Translations under genes and position numbers: made by a program
Shown here: positions 1 to 10,490 of the stretch, one piece after another
Layout of the letters: every line of letters begins with the position of its first letter
Position numbering within the stretch: the first letter of the stretch is position 1
Notes under the pieces: model-generated
Seen by the model: the letters and a program-made list of their open reading frames with translations, nothing else
Databases searched by the model: none
Told to the model about the DNA's origin: nothing
Assembly: GCA_000226015.1 (NCBI GenBank)
Contig: JH156203.1
Coordinates: 87,548 to 123,324, forward strand
Direction: 5' to 3'
Origin: Mnemiopsis leidyi
Taxonomy: Eukaryota > Ctenophora > Tentaculata > Lobata > Bolinopsidae
Length of the DNA stretch: 35,777 nucleotides

Positions 1-72
1 AAAGCAAATTTTAAGTTAAAATTCTGATCAGAAATCTGGTGAAATACTGTGAGAGTGTTTTCATTTGTCATT

Positions 73-300
73 GTCGCGGTGATACCCGACTCACGCAGCT
101 AAAGCTGAATTGAACGAGATCGTTTCGTTAGAACGTTAGACGGATATAATCTCGTCAATATTTTTACTGGTTTAGAATAAAAAATTTCAAAAATGACTGC
201 AGATGCAGATTAAAATTGACTGTTGACGAGATTATTTCCGTCTAACGTTCTAACGAAACGTCGTTCAGCTTTAGTTGCGTGAGTCGGGTATCACCGCGAC
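73..300. mobile_element. Foldback / MITE-like element with about 80-bp inverted arms
   Basis: The left arm (73-158) and right arm (223-300) are near-perfect reverse complements, starting GTCGCGGTGATACCCGACTC and sharing the blocks CGTTAGAACGTTAGACGGA and AATCTCGTCAA. The centre (159-222) is AT-rich and non-coding. There is no ORF for a transposase, so this would be a non-autonomous element. A partial relative lies at 1084-1132. I could not fix a target-site duplication. Confidence 0.75.
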
Positions 301-1083
301 AAAATTAAAAGACCAAACATAAAGTTTTTTGACTATGAAGTACAAAGTAGGGGGGGGGGAGGTTCCGTCTGTAATGATGTCATTATCATTATCAATTATG
401 GTTATTTACCTCTGATATTTAGGGGGTTTTGTCATGATGACGAATGATGACCAATGCACAATGACGGAGGGGGGATCAGGGGTGTAGAAATTACCTCCGC
501 GCGCGCCGGAGGGCTGCCGCTTCGCGGCAGCAGTGCTATGCAACGTGTAGCAAACTTTAACGTTCTAACGAGGAGAGCAGAAAACTGCGAGCCGCGCGCG
601 GGTCGGGTAACATCTCGACAATGTAAAGGGCCCAGGCCAAATTCTTTGCAGGGACACTTCTCACCGGAGGTGGCTGGAAAGGGCTAGAAAGGGCAGCTAT
701 TTTAGCTATGTGCATGTGGCAGTGCAGCCGCCGCACGCGGCATAAGCACCTGGCCTGGTTAGGTGAAATGCCCGTGAGACATTTTGCATTTAGAGACAAC
801 GCCCGTCAAAGCTTGATCTCGCTAAGCTCCACAGGGCTAGGGCTAAACTTAGTACGTCATCAGGCAGCACTTTACTTGTCTGACTTTTTCCGAGAATAAA
901 ATGTCGAGACGGTGCGCGCTGCCGTACAAAACACAAAAGTTCACGGGCGATCCACGTCTAAAATTTTCAAAAATTCATATAAATTTGCTAAGTGTAAGGC
1001 TAAAATGCGTGCCTTGGATATAATATCGTCAATGCGGCAACATTTGAACATTATCTGGGAATGAAATTGGAAATAAAATGTTT
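301..1083. other. Non-coding stretch with a GC-rich patch
   Basis: No gene seen. The patch at about 495-620 is CpG-rich and holds a short perfect hairpin, GCTGCCGC with GCGGCAGC, at about 512-530. The short open frames here have no splice context or recognisable protein content. Confidence 0.5.
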
Positions 1084-1132
1084 GTCGCGGTCATACCCGA
1101 CTCACGCAGCTAGGCGGATATAATCTCGTCAA
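1084..1132 (+). mobile_element. Truncated copy of the 73-300 foldback arm
   Basis: The run GTCGCGGTCATACCCGACTC continues to CTCACGCAGCTA, then jumps to GGCGGATATAATCTCGTCAA. It is the left arm of the 73-300 element with its middle deleted. This shows the sequence is a repeated family and not a single palindrome. Confidence 0.65.
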
Positions 1133-1733
1133 AATGTGTGGGAAGGTGCGCGCTTTACAATTATTATTTAGCGCCGCGCGCAGATAAGCCATCGCGTTTG
1201 AAATTTGGCATTTGGAATCGAGCGCTCAAAGCAGTAGCTTTTGCGCTTTGTCCGATCAGGTCTGATGCAAATGTCGAGTCGTTGTAATGTATGCGTTATG
1301 TATTTTCTTCTTCGGCAATCGGCCTATCAGTCATACACTGCCGTATTCATTTTCAAGGCAAACTAAGCTGATAATGCTAATTTCTTGTTTATTAGCAACA
1401 TTCATTTGTCACATTAGTGACCCGTGACCGTTTATTATCTTTCAACCTGTCCATCATTTTCCCTTTATTCCCTTAACATATAACATATTTTGGCCAATCT
1501 CCTTTTCACTGGGACCAATCCTTTAGTGAGCCTTTAGTGATGGGTTCAGCAGGATCCTACTGGGTCACAACTTCTTTCGAAGGCCACCACTTGGACTGCT
1601 TCTCATGACTTGTAAAACTAACGAGCCCTAAATTAGCACTCTATAGAATATTAACCATCATGGATAATTTTTGCACCATCTGACAAATTCTCCATCGTCC
1701 TCGGGGACTGGACGCTGTGGCGGAGGACACCAT

Positions 1734-1846
1734 GGCGGTAGACACTATGGCGGACGACGCTTAGGCGGACGACGCTTAGGCGGACGACGCTTAGGCGGAC
1801 GACGCTTAGGCGGACGACGCTTACGGCGGAAGACGCTTGGGCGGAA
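1734..1846. repeat. 15-bp tandem repeat (CTTAGGCGGACGACG type)
   Basis: About five good copies of a 15-bp unit, flanked by decayed copies (GGCGGTAGACACTATGGCGG on the left, GGCGGAAGACGCTTGGGCGG on the right). Because 15 is a multiple of three, both strands stay open (repeating GGRRL on +, VVRLS on -). I see no start, splice or domain context that would make it a gene. Confidence 0.75.
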
Positions 1847-3050
1847 CTTTTCAAAAAGGGGTGGACCTACGGTGGAGCCACCAGATCCTCACAATCTAAC
1901 ATTAACATAGAACTACGGCGGAGATACGGCGGAGTCTTTCTTTGTTTTGTCCTGAAAAGTAATTTTGCTCCCCAGTCACACTAACAGTTTGGAATTAAGC
2001 CTTTGAATACTTGAAGATATCAAAATTTTCGAAACTTCAGATGGAAATTGACGGACATTTGCAAAAAACGTGCAGTTTCTAAACTCCTATCCTAATTGGT
2101 AGGTTGGTTTCTCTAATTGGCTTCTCTAACTGGCTACCGTTTATTCAAGGTCTACAACTAAGTACCTGATCTCATCGCAACTCCAAATGTTTTGTCATTT
2201 ACAGCTTCTGATTTTCAGCTTCACATATCAAATGTGTCTACACTGTGACGGGGAAACAAAATTCAAATTTGTGAATGATTGTTTTTCAAACAATTACGAG
2301 ATGAGTAATGACTCCGCAGCGTCCATGGTAATGTGAGTATCTGGCGGCTCCGCCACAGCATCCGCCCTTCGTGGTAGTGACGTCGCCGTAGTGTCCCCCT
2401 CCTCAGCGTCCTATACCTGTTGTCCTTCTTTCTGTAAGTATCATGTTTGATGACACTGACAAAACGTGTCCATTTAAGAGTTTCTAACGGCCTCCAGTCA
2501 AGTTAGTTGCTTGCAGCTATTTCAGCATTCAACACTCAGAGTGATTACTGTGAGTCTTAAGTCCACCTTTGCATTTAGATTTTCTCAGCAGTTTAATGCT
2601 TGACAATCTAGATTTATCTTGCATGATGCTTTCAAGATTTGATTAGTGACGTCACTTTTTTACTCACACCTTCAGATCTTTTATTTGTTGATAAAAAGGC
2701 GGTTTCTAAGTTGACATGCTCGCGAGAGTTCTTGCAAAGATCATTACAGTGCATATCCGTGTGCTGAATATCGAAGTTGCTCTTGAATCTTTGATCAACG
2801 AAAGTTTTTCATTTACCAGATTGACAAAGACAACATATCTGGGCGTTTCTCTAATCATGCTAATGTCTTGGCTCAATTAGATCTAGGCTAGTGATATTCT
2901 AGAAGGATTAGCATGTTTTTCTATGACTTGTGTCGTACAGTCTTATACACTTCCCTAAGAAGGAGCTCGTTAAACCTTCTTGAGTTGTACTTTACCTGTT
3001 GGTTATGGGAATTACGAGTTTATGTTGTTCAATATTCTGTTATTTTGTAG
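1847..3050. other. Non-coding; probable 5' region of the gene starting at 3054
   Basis: No ORF or exon with good context. It probably contains a 5' UTR exon and intron for the downstream gene, because a polypyrimidine tract and AG (TATTTTGTAG, ending 3050) sit three bases before the start codon at 3054. The transcription start is not identifiable. Confidence 0.35.
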
Positions 3051-3053
3051 AGC

Positions 3054-6000
3054 ATGGCGACTCAAGCTTCCCAGAGAAAAGCATATGCTGCGAGGTCTCA
3101 AGCCAGCAACGTTTTGGATGGAACTCAACAGGTATACACATCGATTTATAAATTTCAGTGTATACTTAACCTTCGCATTAAGCCAGTCCCAGCTCGGACA
3201 CCTGAGTATACGTCCTCGATAGTAGTACATTGAAATCTAAAAAGTAAGCACTCCAACTTTATCTTGTCAAATTATATGCCCCATTAATCGTTATTGTTTT
3301 GGCAGATGTTAATAATTCTACCCATTCTGTAATGCTCATTACACGTTAGGTAGAATGAGGGAATGTAATGTAATGACTTTTTAACGATATTTTAGTTCCA
3401 ACTGAACCACTAGACTCATCCCGTTCTCTCATCCGCTTATTGTCTAAACGGTATGACACAAATGTTGCCTTCTGTCTACCACCTACATCCTTGTGTATCG
3501 TTAAACAAATCTTCAACTTGAAACAGCGTATTTGGGTACTCCTGACTATCGAGATATCATGCCAGGAAGTGCAGTATGTAAGGATTGTACCCAGATCTTA
3601 GTGAACTAATTAGACATGAGGAAACTTGATATCTCCGAGATAGTTACATATTTATATAGAACTACATATTAAGTTACATATTAATATCGACTTTAACCTC
3701 CACACCATTACCTGCGTGTAATGTTTCCTATGCCGCTACAAATGTGGGGTTACGTCAAGACTCAAGATGTTGTTAAATGTCACATCGATCTGTTTTTTTG
3801 AGCACCCTCTTGTACTCTCGTAGTGTGCCGTAAGCTTTTATGATCGTTCAATCACGAAAGGACAAAAGCGAAACCTGTATCTATTGCGTAGAAGGAACAT
3901 TCAACCCTGGTAGACAACACTGTGTAACAACACAATATTTTTATTTATCCTAGGTTAGAGAATGTAGGCTAAAATATTAAATAATCAACTCCTAAGTCAT
4001 GTTACATCGTATGTAGTCAGGTAATCTTTATGTCGCATAATGCATGATTCTGGTCTGCTGAATCTTGACCAGAGTTTCAGGCCGCATAGTGGGATTCCTG
4101 CATGATAAATACTACATTTACACAAGATTCTGGGTTAATCACATAAACTTTAAATCACATAAACTTTAAACACAGTTGGTGACTGTTAAAAGTCACCAAC
4201 TAGAGTAAGACCTCGAAAGAGGACATTCTTCGAAATCTTTGCTATGAATAGGATTATAAGTTATGTATGCATCTTTTTTGTTTCTAATTTGTTACAGAAA
4301 AATGCTTTCAGTCCTATTCGTAACAAAGATTTCAACTGGCCCTTATAGTCCGGTCCTATTAATAACAAAGATTTTAACTGGTGTAGCGTATGTAGAATGA
4401 TGATAGAATGATGATAGAACTTGCTTCGGATAAGATGAGGGTTCAGACAAAGCTAATAACGACGGAAACAGTGTAAAATTACGTGACTTGAACTGTATTA
4501 ACTGTAAAGTTGTACAAAAAAGAGGCTGGCACTTTCGCGTCCTGGCTCATAAACTGACAATGTTTGGCACGTTGCAAAACGAATTCCGTGTAATACCGCT
4601 TACTTTTTAAGAATCTATTTATGAATATATCCAAATTTTCTTTACCCCCAGCCCGACATACCAAGACCGGGAAGGCGACTCCAGCAGCAGGCAGTAAGCA
4701 ACATATTCAGCAATGAAGAGGCTCCCAACACAAAACAATACGAGCGATCTAAACCTGCTCCAGCTCCCTTTCTGACTGAGGATAACGCTGTAAATACTCA
4801 CGGCAGATTGGGTGGTTATGTGGAACAATCTGATTCGTTGTTGACTGTACAGGTGAGTACAGACTGACTCTTATTAGCTGTACAGGTGAGTACAGACTGA
4901 CTCTTTGTTGGCTGTACAGGTGAGTACAGACTGACTCTTATTAGCTGTACAGGTGAGTACAGACTGACTCTTTGTTGACTGTACAGGTGAGTACAGACTG
5001 ACTCTTTGTTGGCTGTACAGGTGAGTACAGACTGACTCTTTGTTGGCTGTACAGGTGAGTACAGACTTATTTTTTGGACATAAAAACTGACATAAAACAG
5101 ACATAAAAACGGACATAAAACCGCCTGAACTTTTTTTAATACTCAAGCTACTACTATCGGATTCGCCGTGAAATATCACACTTAAATTTTAAAAAGGCGT
5201 TTTTAACACTGAAGTTGAGATTTTTTAGCTGCTTGCCATCAACCGACCTGTTTGACATAAGATTTACTAAGAAAGATATCTGGGTTAAAGATAGCCTATA
5301 TGGCGTCGTCTTAATCCAAGTTAGAGCATCAATTTCGTGATTGTACGATCGCAAGTTCAAGTCCCGCTATTGCTCGTGGGGATGAGGCTCGTTAACGTTC
5401 GGCTTGAAAACATGGTGCTTCAGTTATAATATTACTATTGTTTAAGTTGTTTACTTTTTGTTTTTTGACACTTGTTGTATTGACACGTGATTCTATCCAC
5501 AATTATTGCGTGCACCTTGAATTGCCACGTCAAAATGCTGCTTATTTTTTACCTTAAGCTATATTAGTTTTAACCATTATGTGATCTTATAACCTTGGGT
5601 ACCCCAAATTGATCTCGTTGCCAGTGCCCTGATATTATACCCTCCCATTGAATATAGTTAAATGTTACGTTTAATTACCTGTCCGTACAACTCTGTAATA
5701 ATCAGACGCATCGTCAAAGCGAGGTTGGGTGAAGAATATCATCTTAACGTCCCTCCTCCAAATCCAGTAGTCCCTCCAGTCACTGTCGCCACACTCGCTG
5801 TCTGTCAGGAAGAAGTTGAGAACTTCCACGCCGTTACAGTGAATCTGTAGTCTCATCCCTGTACTCCTATCTAACGTAATTCTCCATATCATGTCCGGTC
5901 CTGCAGGCAGGTTACTGGAGAAGTTTCTGGAGAGGGAGCTGCAGTAGGGGACCGTGTATCTTGGGGGGAGAGTGAAGAAGATCTCTACTCCTCCTGCAAG

Positions 6001-8507
6001 GCTACTCTGTGTCGTGAAGAATACGAATAATCTTTCTCTACTTCCTTGTGCACTATCGGTCTTTATCTCAAGAGCAATAGGTGTGTCTTCTAGATCTAGT
6101 GGTACGAAAATGTCACGTCGCACCACCTTCCAATCACTTGAAGTAGTTTCACCTGGTATTGACATGAATCACTATTGACACGAATCAAATGGTTTTGGCG
6201 CAAAGTATTTTTAGCAAAATGTATCGTTAAAACCCTCTAAATAATCTAATTCATGATCAAAGTTTTCAGTTTTTCTATGAAATCAGTGTATTATTTGAAT
6301 TGCTTAAGCTTTAACATAAACTCAGTAAAGGCGCAAACATACCTGGGATATTAGCTGTGACTCCTACTACTGCCAGTAAAACGAATTCCAGAAGCGGAAC
6401 TTTGTTTTTTAGCATTTCTTGAACACTTGACAAAGCCTAAACTTGCGGAATAAGTAAGCAAACAAGGAGCAACCCTGGCCTCGACTGGTCTTATAGAATA
6501 TTTGCTTAATCTTTTTTCATACGCTATAAGTATAAATGAAATAACTGAAATACATTAAATGCTGAATCACAGCAGCTGTGACACAGCTGTATTCCAGGCT
6601 CCAGCACCTTCTAAGGTCGGTTGTTGAATTAGAGACGTTTATCAAAGAACAGTTTCGATAACTATTACCAAAGATAAACTAAGTGGCAGTGAAAAAGAAC
6701 GTTCATGAAAAAGGAATTTGGGTTTTGACAGATGAGCATTGCAACTCGAGAAAATAACTAAGACTAAATTTTATATTCTGAACCCACGGCGATTTTCTGC
6801 TTCCTTTCGAAAAAGTAAATTATGGAAGCAGATCAATAAGCTTCGTTTGATCATTTCTCCAGAAGAGCTGCGTCTTCAGTTGTTTTTCTCAGGAGAGCTG
6901 CCTTTTGATTGGCTTTTGTTCCGAGCTGCCCGCCGATTGGTTTCCACGATATTTTGTCAAGTGCTGAAAAATGGAAAAATATATTTTGAGTAGGGGTTTT
7001 TTACTGCACGTGAGTAAAGCGGCGGTGATAACATATTAACATATCGGTCCAATTTTCTTCCTTATGTAGATTGTAGAATTGGTTGTTAAGTTGAAGTTTG
7101 ACACTGGCAGGGGCTAGCATCTTAAGGCCTTTAAATAATATCATAATAAATAAATAATATTATAATAGTAAATAGTAAATAATATTATGACAGTAAAATA
7201 TTGCTATCATTTTGCCTATAATATAATTATAGTAGTTTATTACACAAAGCTGACACGGACAAAACGGACGGTGACTGACCCAGTGAGCCCCACTTGCACC
7301 AAGAAAGTATGAGCATAGAGAGACGCAGAAGTGAGACTAGGCTTGAGTTTATAATATAGTAAGAATGTTACCTTTAAAACTAATGATGCCTTATTTCAGC
7401 CTACCGAATTCCAGCCAGCTCCTGGAGTCCAAGTTGAAAATTCAAACGGTGAGATTACAGATTTCTCTTAAAATTTGTGAAAAAATTAGAGACAATTCAG
7501 TATAGTTGGTAAGGAATACAGCATCTACCATGACCATTCTTTGTGTACATAAACGTAGGTGCAGATAACTTTGTCTTCAAAATAAAGACAAAAAACATAT
7601 AAGATACACGCTTTTTCAATTGTTTTATGTTTCTGCAAACTGCCATGAAGCTCCAACTTCATTACAGCACTCCATCAATTCTCCATTATTCATTTCACGT
7701 ATGCCAGGAAAGAATAACACTTTTATTCTAGTTAGACTATTCGAATATGCAAAACTAACCTGTCTTACGTGACCAACCTTCAGTTTCAATCTCATTTCCT
7801 CATATCATAAAGGGATGTACATATATGTACATCCCTTTATGTAATATATATGTAATATGTATATATAATCATAATATATATAATCAGAAATAAATTAAAT
7901 AATTTTTAAATCTATCATCCGATCTATTTGTACTCTGCTTCGGTTAGACAACGTCCAAAAAGTGAAGAGAAATTCACAAAACTTTACATGTTTTGCAGGA
8001 TAATCGAAAAGTTTAAATGTAAGAAGTAGAGGTTACAGCCGCCATTTTTATGCACGGAAAATCCGTTAAGAGCCTGTTAGTAAGGGTATGTACGTATATT
8101 ATAGGTTGTGTGCGGTTGTTCTCGATATGATGTTTGTCTTGATCGCGTTTCCTCATCAACATTTTCTTCTAATCTGTGATAAAAGTCAAGAGAGCAGAAT
8201 AGAGTATTTTGTGTTACTTTCTGTCCATCTAGAATTTGAACTTATTGTGCATGAAATTAATCAAACTTTACAGGTTTATTTAAAGCAACTAATGATTGTA
8301 ATTTGGATTAAAATTTCCCCCTCCGCTAACTCCCTTCTTATTTCAGATCCGTACAGTGAGATCCAGAAGGCCAAGTTTACAGAAAACCAGAACGTAGCTC
8401 AGGGACACAAGAAAAGAAACATGACCAGCACCATCTTCAGTGATCAGCCGAACATCCAGCCTGACCGGCCGGTCTACGACAGAAAGAACATCTCAAATGT
8501 ATTTTAG
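3054..8507 (+). CDS. Small basic protein with Jupiter/HN1-like short motifs (4 exons)
   Basis: Predicted exons are 3054-3131, 4652-4852, 7400-7448 and 8347-8507. Phases join cleanly (0, 0, 1) to give about 162 residues, and all junctions are GT-AG. The protein is hydrophilic and low in cysteine, with no signal peptide or membrane segment. It carries repeated short motifs: SNVLDG (about residue 18), SNIFSNEE (about 43), RNMTSTIFSDQP (about 133) and a terminal SNVF. Repeated S/T-N-I-F motifs beside basic residues recall the microtubule-associated Jupiter/HN1 (JPT) family, but the resemblance is short and the assignment is tentative; an axonemal microtubule-binding protein is another option. Start chosen at the first ATG after an apparent acceptor at 3050, implying a 5' UTR intron. 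The donor of exon 2 lies inside a 34-bp tandem repeat, and intron 2 hosts an antisense gene (5671-6415). AATAAA at 9201 is a possible polyadenylation signal. Confidence 0.65.
3132..4651 (+). other. Intron 1 of the 3054-8507 gene
   Basis: GT at 3132 and AG at 4650-4651. No nested gene seen. It holds a small hairpin at 4175-4200 (GTTGGTGACT/AGTCACCAAC) and a partial repeated sequence around 4310-4380 (CCTATT..TAACAAAGATTT..AACTGG twice). Confidence 0.6.
4845..5068 (+). repeat. 34-bp minisatellite containing a 5' splice site, 7 copies
   Basis: Copies of CTGTACAGGTGAGTACAG start at 4845, 4878, 4912, 4945, 4979, 5013 and 5047, with spacing 33 or 34 bp. The unit spans the exon 2/intron 2 junction of the + strand gene. 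The last bases of the exon (TTGTTGACTGTACAG) recur in each unit, followed by the donor GTGAGTACAG, so there are seven near-identical donors in a row. Units alternate between CTTATTAG and CTTTGTTG variants, suggesting growth by duplication of a two-unit block. Confidence 0.9.
5300..5368 (+). repeat. tRNA-like remnant (possible SINE head)
   Basis: An A-box-like segment ending GTTAGAGC (about 5320-5328), an anticodon-arm-like ATCA..TGAT hairpin and a good B-box-like GTTCAAGTCCC (5355-5365) occur in tRNA order and spacing. No acceptor stem pairs, so it is not a functional tRNA. A tRNA-derived SINE fragment is the simplest reading. Confidence 0.35.
5671..6415 (-). CDS. Secreted FAMeT-like (PF12248-type) domain protein, nested in an intron
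   Basis: Two exons: 6415-6343 and 6152-5671, joined in phase 1, giving about 184 residues. Exon 1 starts MLKNKVPLLEFVLLAVVGVT, a clear signal peptide. Exon 2 is one FAMeT/Methyltransf_FA-type domain: SDWKVV near its start, IKTDSA, GGVEIFFTLPPRYTVPYC, WRIT, IHCNGVEVLNF, then a C..WR..W segment and a final ASDYYRVV. The family is named after a crustacean farnesoic acid O-methyltransferase, but these extracellular domains have no demonstrated methyltransferase activity and probably act in binding. The stop codon lies six bases into a sequence that reads as a splice donor (ACAG|GTAATTAA) at the same place where the related gene at 32651-35174 is spliced. So either the gene ends by reading through that donor, or further exons exist that I did not find. 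It is antisense within intron 2 of the + strand gene. Confidence 0.75.
6489..6496 (-). promoter_or_regulatory. Possible TATA box for the 5671-6415 gene
   Basis: On the minus strand CTATAAGA lies 74-81 bases upstream of the start codon at 6415, a plausible core-promoter distance for a short 5' UTR. Based on the motif and position only. Confidence 0.25.
7130..7240. repeat. AT-rich low-complexity tract
   Basis: Iterated AATAATATTATAATAG-type words inside intron 2 of the + strand gene. No coding or structural RNA signal seen. Confidence 0.5.
7806..7841. repeat. Perfect 36-bp palindrome
   Basis: CATAAAGGGATGTACATA is followed directly by its exact reverse complement with no spacer. It lies in the last intron of the + strand gene, next to a TATATA-rich tract (7842-7885). 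Confidence 0.85.
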
Positions 8508-9538
8508 TACAGGACATGTGATAGTAGACAGGAGTATAGGAGCAGACTATTTTAACCGTGTAAATTATCGTAATATTGTTATTTATAAGTTATCAAATAG
8601 TTTATGTTGTTTACAGTTTTCTTTCCAAATTTGTATTGGGCTGGTTACCCACTTACCATTCATACAGCACCCCAAATTTTCAGTTTATAGAAAATTTATG
8701 GTATTTACTCTTATTGAATTACCAGAATTCAATTGTGATACTTGTCCCAGAATATTAAAATTCAGATTTGCTGTAAATTTATTCTAACTTATTGGACAAG
8801 TTTGTTTTTCCAGTATCATCAAGTATTGACTGTGTTTTTGTTGTTTAGGACCACCAAATCCAAAATCCAAATCAATCCTATTTAAAGAAATTCACAAAAG
8901 TTGAATGATCTCATAGCCATAGTGCCATGTTTTCTTGATTCATGTATGCTATAAAACTGAGAATTTGTTAATTGCCGGAAAATATTTCAATGATAATCCA
9001 ACCCAACAGAGTCTTAGAAATCACACCAACGTAACTCTCTTCAAACCGTTACCATGCCATGGCATTTAAAGAGAGAATGCCGCCAAGTCAATTAAAACGG
9101 TAACTTATTTGTGTACTACGTGTGCACTATTTATGTACTTGTGAGGACTGGTTGTGTGTTCTAGACAGTATCGTATTGAGGGTGGTTGGGACCGACATAG
9201 AATAAAGAACTAATGTGTAACGCTGTGGAAATTTAGTGTAAGGTATCCTATCGCTTCAAAGTAAATCACTTCGAATATCTATTAAGTATGAGTAGTCAAT
9301 GATACGACTAAGGCTATAATGAAAAGTAAAAGATCATCAATATACATCAAGATGGTCGCCAGGACTTGGGACCTGGTCAGAGTACCTTATATTAATACCC
9401 TCAGTAATCCATCGTTGACTCAAATTATTTGTATAATAGTAGTCTTGAGTATTTTCTTCTGCTGTCTAAAAGCGATATGGTAATTGGTAAGTAAAATAAA
9501 GAAAAGTCTTAAACGTTGCTGTAATATTACACCTCTAG
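8508..9538. other. 3' UTR and intergenic sequence
   Basis: No gene. Probably the 3' UTR of the preceding gene, with AATAAA at 9201-9206 as a candidate signal. A short imperfect inverted repeat (GTTACC...GGTAAC, about 9048-9104) is the only other structure noticed. The open frames around 8576-8787 are AT-rich and lack splice context. Confidence 0.4.
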
Positions 9539-9626
9539 GCTATCGCCATCGGATTACTCGATCCGACTTTTCTAATTGCTGGTGGCCGCTCGTCCAGTCA
9601 CGAGACTGCGGAGTGTCGTGTCCAAG
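9539..9626 (+). other. Candidate isolated coding exon, unidentified
   Basis: CTCTAG precedes 9539 and GTAACC follows 9626. Between them is an open 29-codon frame with ordinary protein composition, containing GLLDPTFLIAGG and HETAECRVQ. The C-terminal G of the frame falls in phase 1. I could not connect it to neighbouring exons, so it may be a fragment of an unseen gene, a remnant, or chance. Confidence 0.25.
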
Positions 9627-10490
9627 GTAACCAATCTTTACTGTTGTCAATGTAAGTAATAAATGTAAGGAAGGTTGAGAATTGAGATGCTATGAATGGC
9701 TGGCTAGTGTGTAATCAGACCCTGGGAGAGCAGAGGTAAGTGGTAAATCATGGCCATGTTGCCATAGAAACGACACACCAGCATTTCTGGACTTTTTGGA
9801 TGACGCCACGATCAAAATGTAAGGAACAGTTTGCGCGCCACAGCATCACGTACGTCCGCGCGTCTTTTTGAAACGGAATCAATTCGTCTGGCGGGTAATT
9901 ATAACCAGCCCTTGATAACAGCCCTTGCCCATCGATCTATTATCCTATCTCACACAATCAAGCCGCGCGCACGTGGGCATCGTGTTCTTGACCTGTTCAT
10001 ATTGTCTCGGTTGTGCGTCGTTATCATTTATATCAACTGTTGAGGTTTAACGTTTTCTTCAGTCTTCACTTGCCTTCATAGGCTACCTGCTTAGTGCTTA
10101 ATGCTTGTTATCACGAGTCGAGGGCTTGAAGTTCTAAGTTGACTTGTGAAATCATTCATATTTCATGCAGTTAGGCGTTCCGCGTCAGCAGCAGGATTAA
10201 ATTTATCCGTTTATCCTAATTTTTGCAGAAACCATTTAACTGAAGACGCCCATCTTTCTGAATACAGGAATTTTAATCTCACATGAGATTGAAGGTTGAT
10301 ATTCGCAAAATTCTATTATGACCAAAACTTTGATTGTTATTTGTTTCACACTAAGTTCTAACCATTAGCCCTTTGTCACTTGTGAGGATTTTGCATGCCC
10401 TAGCCCCTAAATTTAATGAGATCTTTACCGTGATATATCCACTTTCAAGTTATTGCACCATTTTACCTTAAACCGTTAATCTTTCGGTTA
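9627..10490. other. No gene seen
   Basis: The frame at 9831-10043 has no splice or domain support. A donor-like GCAGAG|GTAAGTGG lies at about 9735 without a convincing exon. GC-rich around 9830-9990. Confidence 0.4.

Noticed and set aside
1651..1910. Open frames on both strands with GGRRL or VVRLS repeats
   Set aside because: Produced by a 15-bp tandem repeat; no start, splice or domain support.
4874..5179. Minus-strand open frame with repeating LTCTANK / THLYS peptide
   Set aside because: It is the reverse strand of the 34-bp splice-donor minisatellite; the peptide repeats only because of the DNA array.
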